A stretch of DNA of 64,000 bases from contig NZ_CP137573.1 of assembly GCF_033343995.1 (NCBI RefSeq), forward strand, positions 5,551,001-5,615,000, given 5' to 3'. This DNA comes from Streptomyces sp. HUAS YS2 (lineage in GTDB: Bacteria; Actinomycetota; Actinomycetes; Streptomycetales; Streptomycetaceae). The position numbers and the translations under genes are program-made. Position 1 is the first letter of the stretch. Each line of letters opens with the position of its first letter. Shown one piece after another: positions 17,015 through 24,992 of this stretch. The notes under the pieces were generated by a model. It was not told the DNA's origin. It made no database searches and saw only the letters and a list, made by a program, of their open reading frames with translations.

Positions 17015-17575
17015 TTGCTGTCTGAAGACCTCTGGGAGCGGCTGAATCCGCCGCGGTTCAAGACGCGTGCGTACGAGGAGGACGAACTGCCCTGCCCGCT
17101 CGACGCGGACATCGACAGCGCGCTCGCCGCGCTCACCGGGCAACGGCAGTTCGAGACGCTGGCCCGGTTCACCGCCAGGCACGCCGTCGGCATGTTCGGC
17201 ATGTACGCGGTGCGGATGGCCTCCCTCGCCGTACGGGTCAAGGAGCCGGAACCCCTGCGGCGGGGCATGCTCGCGCACTGCCTGGCGCACTACAGCTGCA
17301 GCGGGAAGTTCTACTGGACCCCTCCCGGGCCCTGCCTCATCCATCGGGCCTGCCGGATCCTCGAACTCGATCCGGCGGAGTACTTCACCGACATCCCCGA
17401 GATGGTTCCCGCGTACACGAGGAACGCGGTCGCCGAACTCCTCCCGCCCGACGGGGAGGAGCCAGACCTCGGTGCCCTCCTCTACGTCGAGGGCGAGGAC
17501 TCCGGCGGTTTCCGGTTCCTCAAGCAGCCCTTCACCGTCGACTGGAGTCAGATGGGGCTGGCCGAGGGCGACTGA
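17015..17575 (+). CDS. Conserved hypothetical protein, 186 aa
   Basis: The TTG at 17015 is chosen because GGGGGAGG lies six bases upstream and the protein then starts LLSEDLWERLNPPRF; further upstream the frame is poor coding sequence. A central region (ALTGQRQFETLARFTARHAVGMFGMYAVRMASLAVR) is helical. A Cys-containing segment LAHCLAHYSCSGKFYW follows. No known domain is recognised. It is convergent with the GntR gene, with stops adjacent (17575/17576). Confidence 0.7.
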   Translation: MLSEDLWERLNPPRFKTRAYEEDELPCPLDADIDSALAALTGQRQFETLARFTARHAVGMFGMYAVRMASLAVRVKEPEPLRRGMLAHCLAHYSCSGKFYWTPPGPCLIHRACRILELDPAEYFTDIPEMVPAYTRNAVAELLPPDGEEPDLGALLYVEGEDSGGFRFLKQPFTVDWSQMGLAEGD

Positions 17576-18334
17576 TCACGCGTCGAAGTCGTACTCCAGG
17601 ACGTACGAGCCCGAGTCCAGGGTCATCTCGTTGAGTTCGACCGGCTGCCCCTGCTCCGTGAACGCCGTCCGGCAGATCAGGATGACCGGCGTTCCCGGTG
17701 TCAGGGACAGGCGGGCCGACTCGTCGGCCGTCGGCATGCGGCAGCGGATCTCCTCGCGGAAGTGGGTGGGCTTGCAGCCCAGTTCCGCGAGGCGCGCGTA
17801 CGTGCCGCCCGGGCCGGTGTCCGGGGTCGTGATAGCCGTGCCGGCGGCGACCGTCGCCGGCAGGTACGACACCGAGAGCAGGACCGGCTTGTCGTCGAGG
17901 ACGAAGCGGCGGCTCCGCACGCACAGCGGCGAGTCCGGTGGCACGCCCAGCGCCGCCGCGGTCCGCGCCGTCGCCCGTGCCTCCGTCACCTCGATCTGGT
18001 CCACCAGCAGCGCGCGCTCCTCGATGTCCGCCGACCAGACCGACCGGCCCGTGCCCCAGTTCCCCTGCGCCAGCCGCGGAATGCCGCGTCTGCGGATCGG
18101 GCGGAACGACCGGACGAAGACCCCCGCGCCCTTCCGGGCCTCTGCCAGCCCCTCGTCCCGGAGCACCGAAAGCGCCTGACGGGCCGTCATTCTGGCCACG
18201 TCGTACGTCGCCATGAGGTCGTTCTCGCCCGGGAGGCGGTCGCCGGGCCCGTACGTGCCCTCCTGGATCGCGGATCTCAACTCGTCCGCGATGCGCCGGT
18301 ACTTGGGCCGACGGTCGCTGCCCTGGTCAGCCAT
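17576..18334 (-). CDS. GntR/HutC-family transcriptional regulator
   Basis: 252 residues. N-terminal winged HTH: KYRRIADELRSAIQEG, YGPGDRLPGENDLMATYDVARMTARQAL. From about residue 90 a UTRA effector domain follows (SRRFVLDDKPVLLSVSYLP, ending with NEMTLDSGSYVLEYDF). It probably binds a small ligand and represses itself and the divergent gene at 18549. Two palindromes resembling its operator lie between them. The ligand is unknown. Confidence 0.9.
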   Translation of the reverse strand: MADQGSDRRPKYRRIADELRSAIQEGTYGPGDRLPGENDLMATYDVARMTARQALSVLRDEGLAEARKGAGVFVRSFRPIRRRGIPRLAQGNWGTGRSVWSADIEERALLVDQIEVTEARATARTAAALGVPPDSPLCVRSRRFVLDDKPVLLSVSYLPATVAAGTAITTPDTGPGGTYARLAELGCKPTHFREEIRCRMPTADESARLSLTPGTPVILICRTAFTEQGQPVELNEMTLDSGSYVLEYDFDA

Positions 18335-18438
18335 GGGGGACCCACTCCCTTCGTCGGGGGACACCCTACGGCGCGCCCCTGGGCGTGGCGGCACGCGTGT
18401 GCGCCGTCCCGTGCACCCGATCCATCCATCGGGGGACA

Positions 18439-18499
18439 TCTCTAGAGAAACATTGACAGGGGAGTGTCTCAGGGCTTCTCTGGGTGTATCTCTGGAGAT
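18439..18499. promoter_or_regulatory. Paired palindromic operators around a TTGACA box
   Basis: TCTCTAGAGA (18439-18448, perfect) and ATCTCTGGAGAT (18488-18499, perfect outer arms) are centred 50 bp apart, about five helical turns. A TTGACA -35 box lies between them at 18453-18458. The layout suits looping or double-site repression by the adjacent GntR protein. Confidence 0.6.
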
Positions 18500-18548
18500 C
18501 CGCACCCCGGTACTCGTAGGAGATGTCGCAGGCCAGGACGGAGGGACC

Positions 18549-18791
18549 ATGACGCACGACCCCGCAATCGGTCCCGGCCTGCCCGAGGTCGGCGATCTCG
18601 TCCGGGACAACGCCACCGGGCGCGTCGGCTTCTACGTCGACAGCGTCGCCGGCCGGTTGCTCATCCGACCCGTGCACGGCGGCTGCGAGTGGGAGGCCCG
18701 ACCCTCCGACGTCGAACTCGCCACCCCGTTGCGCGAATTGCGCGCCCGCGCCGCCGAGGCCAACGCCCGCAGTCGCGGCGATCTGCTCTGA
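18549..18791 (+). CDS. Small conserved hypothetical protein, 80 aa
   Basis: ATG 18549 is preceded by a purine-rich GGAGGGA. The protein has a small beta-rich core (PEVGDLVRDNATGRVGFYVD, LLIRPVHGGCEWEARPSDV) like short SH3-type folds, then a charged helix. Such proteins are frequent beside GntR or XRE regulators in streptomycetes, often in element-derived gene pairs. It is divergent from the GntR gene and probably under its control. Function is unknown. Confidence 0.75.
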   Translation: MTHDPAIGPGLPEVGDLVRDNATGRVGFYVDSVAGRLLIRPVHGGCEWEARPSDVELATPLRELRARAAEANARSRGDLL

Positions 18792-18873
18792 GTGGCCGGG
18801 GAGTGGGCGCTTCGTCGGCCGCTTCCTCCGTCGACTCCGCCCGCTTCCGTCTCCCCGGGCGCACACTGGAAGC

Positions 18874-19116
18874 ATGTGCCGCAGCATCAAGACGCTCCGT
18901 CCGCCCGTCCTGCCCCACGAGGCCACCGAGGACGACATCCGGGCCGCCGCCCTCCAGTACGTCCGCAAGGTCTCCGGGTTCCGCGCCCCGGCCGCGCACA
19001 ATCAGGAGGTGTTCGACCGGGCCGTCGACGAGATCGCCGACGCCACCCGCGCCCTCCTGGAGCACCTGGAGGTGCGTGGCCTCAAGAAGCCGGAGCCGGT
19101 GCCGGACGCCGTATGA
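18874..19116 (+). CDS. DUF2277 family protein
   Basis: 80 residues. The family signature is complete: MCRSIKTLRPP at the N terminus, EDDIRAAALQYVRKVSGFRAP, then HNQEVFDRAVDEIADAT. DUF2277 proteins are small, conserved in actinobacteria and of unknown function. The last 35 bases overlap the convergent DedA gene. Confidence 0.93.
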   Translation: MCRSIKTLRPPVLPHEATEDDIRAAALQYVRKVSGFRAPAAHNQEVFDRAVDEIADATRALLEHLEVRGLKKPEPVPDAV

Positions 19117-19690
19117 CGAAGCCGGCCAGCGTCCCGGCCAGGAACAGCGCCAGGACGGAGGCCCCCGCACCGAGCCAGGTCGCGCCCAGCCACTGGCCTC
19201 CGATGTAGCCGAGTCCCACGCTGTACCCGGCCCAGGCCACGCCCGCCAGGGCGGACCAGGGCAGGAAGTCCTGTACGCGGCGCCGGGCCGCGCCCGCGGC
19301 CAGCGAGACCACCGAGCGCCCGGCCGGTACGAAGCGGGCCAGGACCACCAGCACCCCGCCGCCCCGCGCGAGCGCGCTGCCGAGACGTTCCTGCGCGCTG
19401 CGCAGGCGGCGCGAGCGGGCGAGCGCGCGGTCCAGCCGCGGCCCGCCGTGCCAGGCGAGCCGGTACGCCGCGAGGTCGCCGAGCACCGAGGCCGTCGCCG
19501 CGCACAGCAGCAGCGCCGGCAGGGAAGGGACTGGCGCGCCGGTGGTCGCCGCGGCGGCCGTCGCCGCCGTGACCACCAGGACGCCGCTCGGCAGCACCGG
19601 CAGGAACACGTCCAGCAGGACCGACGCGGCGACGGCGGCGTAGATCCACGGGCCGGCGGTCAGCGGCCCCACGCTGTCGAGCACGTTCAC
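19082..19690 (-). CDS. DedA-family membrane protein (second copy)
   Basis: 202 residues, with membrane helices near 14-48 and 120-195. The re-entrant motifs are LDVFLPVLPSGVLVV and VVLARFVPAGRSVVSLAAG. It is only distantly similar to the DedA at 7181. A role in lipid-carrier flipping or membrane homeostasis is likely from the family. The 3' end overlaps DUF2277 convergently. Upstream of the start lies a block of 18-bp repeats. Confidence 0.88.
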   Translation of the reverse strand: MNVLDSVGPLTAGPWIYAAVAASVLLDVFLPVLPSGVLVVTAATAAAATTGAPVPSLPALLLCAATASVLGDLAAYRLAWHGGPRLDRALARSRRLRSAQERLGSALARGGGVLVVLARFVPAGRSVVSLAAGAARRRVQDFLPWSALAGVAWAGYSVGLGYIGGQWLGATWLGAGASVLALFLAGTLAGFVIRRPAPAPAS

Positions 19691-19751
19691 AGGCGTAGAG
19701 CGTACGCCCGGTGATCACGCCGGTACGCGGAACGGGCCGGAACCTTTCGGC

Positions 19752-19997
19752 GATTCCGGCCCGTCGGCCACGATTTCGGTTCTTCGGCCGGGATTTCAGC
19801 CACGGAGGCCGGGATTCCGGTCGCGGAGGCCGTGATTCCGGCCCGTGCCTCGATCCGGCGCCGCGCCTCGATCCGGACCCGCGCCTAGATTCCGGCCCGC
19901 GCCTCGATTTCGGCGCCGCGCCTCGATTCCGGCGCCGCGCCTCGATTCTGGCCCGCGCCACGATTCCGGCGCCGCGCCTCTTCCGGACCCGCGCCAC
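19752..19997. repeat. Degenerate 17-21-bp tandem repeat, about 13 units
   Basis: Thirteen head-to-tail units, nearly all beginning GATTCCGG or GATTTCGG, fill the gap between the DedA start and the DoxX stop. The left four units are 20-21 bp. The right nine are 17-19 bp with consensus GATTCCGGCGCCGCGCCTC. No credible protein is encoded on either strand. Confidence 0.85.
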
Positions 19998-20016
19998 CGG
20001 TCCGTCGTCGGTACGG

Positions 20017-20487
20017 CTACGCCAGCGCCGCGGCCTTGGGCTCGGTCCGCTCCTCGCCCTCCGCGCCCGCAGCCGCGCCGCGCTTCGCGAACAGGCCGTC
20101 CACCGCCAGCGCGCCCGGGCCGGTGAACACCAGCAGCAGGAACGCCCAGCAGAAGAGCGCCGAGGACTCGCCGCCGTTCTGCAGCGGGAACAGTGCCTCG
20201 GCCTGGTGCATCTTGAAGTACGCGTACGCCATCGAGCCGGACGCCACGAACGCCGCGCTGCGGGTGCCTATGCCGAGCAGCACCAGGGCTCCGGCGACCA
20301 GCTGGATCACCGCCGCGTACCAGAACGGCCAGAGGCCGGTCGGGACCGTGCCGCCACCCACCGCGCCACCGAGCACGCCGAACAGGGACGCGGCGCCGTG
20401 GCAGGCGAAGAGCAGGCCGACGACGATGCGGAACAGGCCGAGGGCGTACGGCTGGGACTGATTCAGGCGGGACGCAAGGGTGTTCAT
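20017..20487 (-). CDS. DoxX-family membrane protein
   Basis: 156 residues with four transmembrane helices, and the DoxX pattern LGLFRIVVGLLFACHGAASL at the start and GPGALAVDGLF near the end. A charged Ala/Glu/Lys tail follows. Family members support membrane redox or thiol-stress systems. Start 20487 gives MNTLASRLNQSQPYALG; GAAGGAG lies upstream. A close match to the actinobacterial iron box sits 47 bases before the start. Iron-responsive repression by a DmdR1/IdeR-type regulator is therefore likely. Confidence 0.9.
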   Translation of the reverse strand: MNTLASRLNQSQPYALGLFRIVVGLLFACHGAASLFGVLGGAVGGGTVPTGLWPFWYAAVIQLVAGALVLLGIGTRSAAFVASGSMAYAYFKMHQAEALFPLQNGGESSALFCWAFLLLVFTGPGALAVDGLFAKRGAAAGAEGEERTEPKAAALA

Positions 20488-20533
20488 GGGGGGAGGGGCT
20501 CCTTCGGTCACGGGGGACGACACCGACGAGCCC

Positions 20534-20552
20534 TTAGGTTAGGCAAGCCTGA
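20534..20552 (-). promoter_or_regulatory. Iron box (DmdR1/IdeR-like operator)
   Basis: TTAGGTTAGGCAAGCCTGA matches 16 of 19 positions of the iron-box consensus TTAGGTTAGGCTAACCTAA. It lies between the PhoD gene 3' end and the DoxX start, so it can only serve DoxX. Confidence 0.75.
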
Positions 20553-20598
20553 ATAGTGCTTGCAAGTTCAACATTAAGCCTTTCTCAGTATGTGGGCG

Positions 20599-22293
20599 TC
20601 AGTCGGCGTCCTCCGGCGTCAGCGACCGCTCGTCCGCCTTCACCAGCCGCGCCCCGCCGCCCCGTACCGCCTTCGTCCGGTCGAGCCGCAGCCTCGCCGA
20701 CCTCCCGCTCAGTGTGAGCGTCATCAACTGGTTGCCGAACCACGGCCCGCCCGTCCTGCGCCAGTCGAACGACCGCCGCCCCACCCGGCCGTGCCGCGCC
20801 AGCGCCCGCCCCAGCCGCGCTCCTGCCCGGCTCCAGCCGAAGCGGAACCCGAGCCGCACCACACCCGGTATCGCGTTGTGCAACGGTGAACAGGTCAGCT
20901 GAAACACCCGTGTTCCTGCTCCCGCCGTTCCCACCGGCTCCGCCACGTACGCGTGGTGCACGTCCCCCGACAGCACGCACACCGTCGCCGGCGCCCCGGG
21001 CCCCCGGCCCGCCTCCGCCAGCAGCTCCGTCAGCCAGGCGAACGAGGACGGGAACGCCGCCCAGTGCTCCAGGTCCGACCGCTGCCGCAGGTCTTCCCCG
21101 AACCGGGCCCACCGCGGCCCCCGTTCACCCCGGCACAGGGCCGCGCTCCATGTCTCGGCGTCGTGTATCAGCGGCGGCAGCAGCCATGGCAGGGAGGTCG
21201 CGACGAGCAGGTGGTCGTACGATCCAGGCGCGTCGAGCACCTGCTCGCGCACCCAGCGCGCCTCGTCCGGGTCGAGCATGGCCCGCCCGGCCTCGTCGAG
21301 GACCCGGGCCGCACGGGTGTCGATCGTGACGATCCGGGTCCGGCCGAGGTCGCGGCGGTGGCTCCAGCGGGTGCGCGCCGGATCGGCGTCCGCCTCGGCC
21401 GCGAACCGGCGCAGCGGCTCGGTGCCGTCGGGGGCCGCGCACACCTCGGCGTACAGCGGGTCGGCGGCCAGTTCGGCGGGGGAGAGATTGCCCAGGTGCT
21501 GGTAGACCCAGTACGACATGAGGCCGCTCAGGATGCGCTCGCGCCACCACGGCGTGGCCCGCATGCCGGCCAGCCAGGAGGCGCTGGTGTTCCAGTCGTC
21601 GATGACGTCGTGGTCGTCGAAGATCATGCAGCTGGGGACGGTGGAGAGCAGCCAGCGCACCTCCGGGTCCCGCCAGGACTCGTCGTAGAGCCAGGTGTAC
21701 TCCTCGTAGTCCCCGACCTCGGTGCCCGGGGGCTCGCGCAGGTCGCGGCGGGCCGCCAGCCGGCGGCGGACGGCCGGGGAGGTCTCGTCCGCGTACACCT
21801 GGTCGCCGAGGAGGAGCAGGACGTCGGGCCGCTCGGCGTCCGGATCGGCGGCGAGCGCCGCCGCGAGCGTCGTCGCCAGGGTGTCCAGGGCGTCGGGACC
21901 GACCGGGTCGTGCTCGCCCACGGGCTTCGCCGCCCAGCGGCAGGACCCGAACGCCACCCGCAGCTCCGCGCCCGGAGACGCGTCGGGGACGCGGATGGTG
22001 CTGGGCGGGAAGCCGGAGCCGGGCGGCGGCCACACCGGGCGGTCGTCGAGCAGCACCTCGTACGGGGTCGCGACGCCGGGTGTCAGGCCGGTCACCGGGA
22101 CGAGGGCGTAGTGGTGCCCGGCGATCTGGAAGGTGCGCGCGCTGCCCTCCGCGCCGCTGCCCCCGCTGCCGTCGTCCGCGCAGCGTACGCGCGCCGTACA
22201 CGGGCGGTCGGCCTCGACCCAGACGGTCGCGGTGCCGCCGCCCGCCCCGTCGACGTGTCTCAGCAGTGGACCGAGTCTGAGTCCGGCCGCCAT
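20599..22293 (-). CDS. PhoD-like alkaline phosphatase / metallophosphoesterase
   Basis: 564 residues. PhoD-family metal-site motifs appear in order: VAFGSCRW (about 112), LLLGDQVYADE (about 158), IFDDHDVIDDWN (about 224), and VLSGDVHHAYVAE (about 442). An N-terminal beta domain (residues 1-105) precedes the catalytic part. Unlike secreted PhoD enzymes it has no Tat or Sec signal at the N terminus, so it is probably cytoplasmic. Substrate, whether phosphomonoester or diester, is not readable. Confidence 0.88.
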   Translation of the reverse strand: MAAGLRLGPLLRHVDGAGGGTATVWVEADRPCTARVRCADDGSGGSGAEGSARTFQIAGHHYALVPVTGLTPGVATPYEVLLDDRPVWPPPGSGFPPSTIRVPDASPGAELRVAFGSCRWAAKPVGEHDPVGPDALDTLATTLAAALAADPDAERPDVLLLLGDQVYADETSPAVRRRLAARRDLREPPGTEVGDYEEYTWLYDESWRDPEVRWLLSTVPSCMIFDDHDVIDDWNTSASWLAGMRATPWWRERILSGLMSYWVYQHLGNLSPAELAADPLYAEVCAAPDGTEPLRRFAAEADADPARTRWSHRRDLGRTRIVTIDTRAARVLDEAGRAMLDPDEARWVREQVLDAPGSYDHLLVATSLPWLLPPLIHDAETWSAALCRGERGPRWARFGEDLRQRSDLEHWAAFPSSFAWLTELLAEAGRGPGAPATVCVLSGDVHHAYVAEPVGTAGAGTRVFQLTCSPLHNAIPGVVRLGFRFGWSRAGARLGRALARHGRVGRRSFDWRRTGGPWFGNQLMTLTLSGRSARLRLDRTKAVRGGGARLVKADERSLTPEDAD

Positions 22294-22419
22294 GAAGTGC
22301 TCCCCTCCGTCGTCCCGCCGTCCTGCCCGTACGTACCCAAGGACGCCGACGGAACGACGGAGGGATGCTCCCGGGTTCCTGAAAGGGGAATGCTCCGGGG
22401 TTCCTTCCTGAAGGGCGCC

Positions 22420-23076
22420 TCAGCAGCCGTTCAGTACGGACTGCAGCGCGCTCTTCTCCGCGGAGTCGACGCTCAGGCCCCAGTAGTACTTCGTGTGCAC
22501 CCAGGCGCGGACGTAGGTGCAGCGGTACGAGGTGACGGAGGGCAGCCACTCGGCCGGGTCCTGGTCGCCCTTGGCCTGGTTGACGTTGTCGGTGACCGCG
22601 ATGAGCTGCGGGCGGGTGAGGTCGTTGGCGAAGGACTGGCGCTTGGCCGTGGTCCAGGAGTTGGCGCCGGACTTCCATGCCTCGGAGAGCGGGACCATGT
22701 GGTCGATGTCGATGTCCGAGGCGGCGTACCAGGTGGCGCCGTCGTAGGGGGAGAACCAGCTGCCGCTGACCGCGGCGCAGCTGGAGTCCGTGACGACGTT
22801 CGCGCCGTCGCGCTTGAGGACCACCTCGCGGGTGTTGCAGGCGCCCGACTGGGTGATCCAGTGCGGGAACAGGTCCCGGCTGTAGCCGGTGGAGGAACCT
22901 TCCGCCTTGACCGTGAGCGAGGCGAGGTAGGTACGGGCGGTGGCCGCGCTGACCGGGGTGGGCATGGCCGCCTGGGCGGTCGGCGCGGTGGCCAGGAGGC
23001 CGGTGACGGTGAGGGCGGCGGTGGCGGTGAGCACGGAGAGACGGCGCGCGAATCGACGCGCGTAGACACCGGACAT
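22420..23076 (-). CDS. Secreted HNH nuclease (DUF1524 / GmrSD-HNH type)
   Basis: 218 residues. A Sec signal peptide (basic start, hydrophobic core, cleavage after APTAQAA) is followed by the nuclease domain. Key residues are the Asp-His pair in DIDIDHMVPLSEAW and the Asn in NDLTRPQLIAVTDNVNQAKGD, with two Cys pairs likely bridged. These extracellular nucleases are common in streptomycetes and probably degrade DNA for nutrient recycling. The final residue is Cys. Confidence 0.92.
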   Translation of the reverse strand: MSGVYARRFARRLSVLTATAALTVTGLLATAPTAQAAMPTPVSAATARTYLASLTVKAEGSSTGYSRDLFPHWITQSGACNTREVVLKRDGANVVTDSSCAAVSGSWFSPYDGATWYAASDIDIDHMVPLSEAWKSGANSWTTAKRQSFANDLTRPQLIAVTDNVNQAKGDQDPAEWLPSVTSYRCTYVRAWVHTKYYWGLSVDSAEKSALQSVLNGC

Positions 23077-23369
23077 GCGAACTCCCTTGTCGTGGGGGGA
23101 CCTTGGCCATGCCGCCCACCGGACGGCGTGGCCATCGTCGTGGCGCGAGGTTGCTGTGGGGGGTGCGCCAGGTAACAGGGTGGCGACATGGGCACGTCAC
23201 ATCAAGGGCTGCGGTGACACCTCACCAATTCCCCTGTCCCGTCTTGGGGTTGGCTGGAATCTATGTCCGTTTCGTTGCGGTTGTGAGCTGGGTCACGCCG
23301 CACCCGCCGCCGGGGCGAAGGACTTTCGGCCCTCGGGGGCGTCGACGGGGTGTCGTATGCTTGAGCGAG

Positions 23370-23476
23370 CAGAAGGGGAGTAGCTCTTCGCCGGACCGTC
23401 GACATACTGCTGGACTCGTTCCAGCCGGCGCCCGGAGGCGGCCTCGTCAGAGGCCCGCCAGCGAGACCTTCGGCCG
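23370..23476 (+). promoter_or_regulatory. yybP-ykoY manganese riboswitch
   Basis: The invariant halves are present: AAGGGGAGTAGC (about 23373-23384) and GCGAGACCTT (23461-23470), whose AAGG/CCTT ends close P1. A TATGCT box at 23356-23361 fits a start just before the aptamer. The roughly 100 bases to the GTG at 23576 serve as expression platform. The downstream gene is a GDT1/UPF0016 Mn2+ transporter, the classic target. Mn2+ binding would turn it on. Confidence 0.9.
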
Positions 23477-23575
23477 CGATGTCCATGTGTCATTTCATGG
23501 CGTTGCCGAGCCGAAGCGACCCCTGAAACGGATCTCTCGGTACGGTCACGCCCTACCGATTGAGGAACCTGCTCC

Positions 23576-24160
23576 GTGTTCAGCTTCACGATCCTGGCGA
23601 TCACCTTCGGTGTCGTCTTCCTCGCCGAGCTGCCCGACAAGACCGCGCTCGCCGGTCTGATGCTGGGCACCCGCTACAAGGCGTCGTACGTCTTCGCGGG
23701 TGTCGCCGCCGCCTTCGCCGTCCATGTCGCCCTCGCGATCGCGGCGGGCAGCGTGCTGACCCTGCTGCCGCACCGGCTGGTGCAGGCCGTGGTCGGTGTG
23801 CTGTTCCTCGCGGGCGCGGCGATGCTGCTGCTCAAGAAGAACGATGACGACGACGAGCAGATCAAGGCCCCGGCCGACCAGTCCTTCTGGAAGGTCTCCG
23901 GGGCGGGCTTCATGCTCATCCTGGTCGCCGAGTTCGGCGACCTGACGCAGATCATGACCGCGAACCTCGCCGCCCGCTACGACAACCCGGTCTCGGTCGG
24001 CATCGGCGCGGTGCTGGCGCTGTGGGCGGTCGCCGGTCTCGGCATCGTCGGCGGCCGGACGCTGATGAAGTACGTGCCGCTGCGCCTGATCACCAGGATC
24101 GCGGCCTGCCTGATGATCGCGCTGGCGGGCTTCAGCCTGTACGAGGCGATCGCGGCGTGA
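23576..24160 (+). CDS. GDT1/UPF0016 (TMEM165-like) manganese transporter
   Basis: 194 residues, six to seven transmembrane helices. The two family motifs E-x-G/P-D-x-T are present: ELPDKTALAG near residue 19 and EFGDLTQI near residue 121. A charged cytoplasmic loop KKNDDDDEQIK separates the halves. Bacterial relatives (MneA type) export Mn2+; the riboswitch upstream supports that. GTG start with GAGGAA ten bases before. Confidence 0.92.
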   Translation: MFSFTILAITFGVVFLAELPDKTALAGLMLGTRYKASYVFAGVAAAFAVHVALAIAAGSVLTLLPHRLVQAVVGVLFLAGAAMLLLKKNDDDDEQIKAPADQSFWKVSGAGFMLILVAEFGDLTQIMTANLAARYDNPVSVGIGAVLALWAVAGLGIVGGRTLMKYVPLRLITRIAACLMIALAGFSLYEAIAA

Positions 24161-24173
24161 TCGCGGCGTCGGT

Positions 24174-24229
24174 CAGGTTCTGAGCCCCGCGTGAGCGAGG
24201 CTCAGGTTCTGAGCCCCGCGTGAGCGAGG
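24174..24229. repeat. Tandem 27-bp direct repeat with internal hairpin
   Basis: CAGGTTCTGAGCCCCGCGTG plus seven more bases occurs exactly twice (24174-24200 and 24203-24229). The arms CTGAGCC and GGCTCAG form a 7-bp stem at 24180-24205. It lies 13 bases after the transporter stop and may act as a terminator for both flanking genes. Confidence 0.8.
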
Positions 24230-24331
24230 GGTGCGAGAGCGAGGAGCGGCCGGCCGTGCCGCAGACGGTCCGGCCGCTTTCGGGTGCGCGGGGGTCGCGG
24301 GAGCGGGGGAGTTCCGCGGCTTCCCGTGCCC

Positions 24332-24739
24332 TCACGCGGCGTCGAGGGCCCCGTTGATCTTGCGGGTCATCTCGGCCAGGACGGGGCCGGGCTCGCCCTT
24401 GTGCGCCCGGGTGCCGGCCTCGATCGCGACGGCGATGATGCCGCGGAAGTTGTCGGCCTCCGCCGGGTCCTGCTTCTTCAGCAGGTCCATGGCCGCCGTC
24501 AGGGCGGGCAGCACCTTGTCGGCGATCGCGGCCACGGACTTGCCGTCCAGGTTCTCGATCTTCGACTTCTCGGCGAGCACGTGGCCCACCGGTCCGGTCG
24601 CGGAGGCCAGGGCGATGCTGCCGTGGGTGGCGACCTTGTGGGGCGAGCCGGCGGCGTCGCCGGCGGCCAGCAGCGAGACGGCGCCGTACGCGGCGGTCCG
24701 GAGGGTGTTCTTGTCCTGGGCGGTCAGGTTGAGGGACAT
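24332..24739 (-). CDS. Conserved hypothetical protein, 135 aa
   Basis: A largely helical, Ala-rich soluble protein: start MSLNLTAQDKNTLRTAAYGAVSLLA, then a segment SPHKVATHGSIALASATG, then paired helices ending MTRKINGALDAA. It resembles a conserved streptomycete family of unknown function. There is no signal peptide. The upstream region carries a striking cluster of repeats, suggesting tight regulation. Confidence 0.75.
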   Translation of the reverse strand: MSLNLTAQDKNTLRTAAYGAVSLLAAGDAAGSPHKVATHGSIALASATGPVGHVLAEKSKIENLDGKSVAAIADKVLPALTAAMDLLKKQDPAEADNFRGIIAVAIEAGTRAHKGEPGPVLAEMTRKINGALDAA

Positions 24740-24801
24740 GGTGCGGGCTCCTTCGGCTGTGGTTCGGCTCGGGGTCGGTTCTCGTGAACCGGCCCCGCGT
24801 T

Positions 24802-24889
24802 CGTGACGCCATCACGGCACACGTGTGGTGCCATTGGGGAGCTCTATTGGTGCCAGAGGTGGCGTCACGCCCGCCGTGAGGTGGTGCCA
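24802..24889 (-). promoter_or_regulatory. Cluster of palindromes and direct repeats upstream of the 24332 gene
   Basis: CGTGACGCCATCACG (24802-24816) and TCACGCCCGCCGTGA (24865-24879) are mirror-arranged half-sites. TGGTGCCA occurs three times (24826, 24848, 24882). CGTGACGCCA and TGGCGTCACG also form a 10-bp inverted pair. Likely operators of an unidentified regulator. Confidence 0.55.
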
Positions 24890-24937
24890 GCGTGTGAAAT
24901 CGCAGGTCAGTGCATCTCTCGTGCTGCCCTGGGCGAC

Positions 24938-24977
24938 GAAAAAAGGGGCGCCCCCTTCGCGGGGGTGCCCCTTTTTC
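24938..24977 (-). terminator. Bidirectional terminator after the HAD phosphatase gene
   Basis: A stem GGGGCGCCCCC / GGGGGTGCCCC (one G-T pair) with a 5-base loop is flanked by A5-A6 on the left and T5 on the right, so it works on both strands. It lies 16 bases beyond the phosphatase stop. Confidence 0.9.
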
Positions 24978-24992
24978 GTGCCTTGAGTGGCG

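Noticed and set aside
16711..19997. Tandem repeats as possible CRISPR arrays
   Set aside because: Units are head to tail without unique spacers, and no cas genes are present.
20953..23175. Plus-strand frame of 740 codons opposite PhoD and the HNH nuclease
   Set aside because: Arg/Gly/Val-rich shadow without recognisable domains; PhoD motifs are on the other strand.
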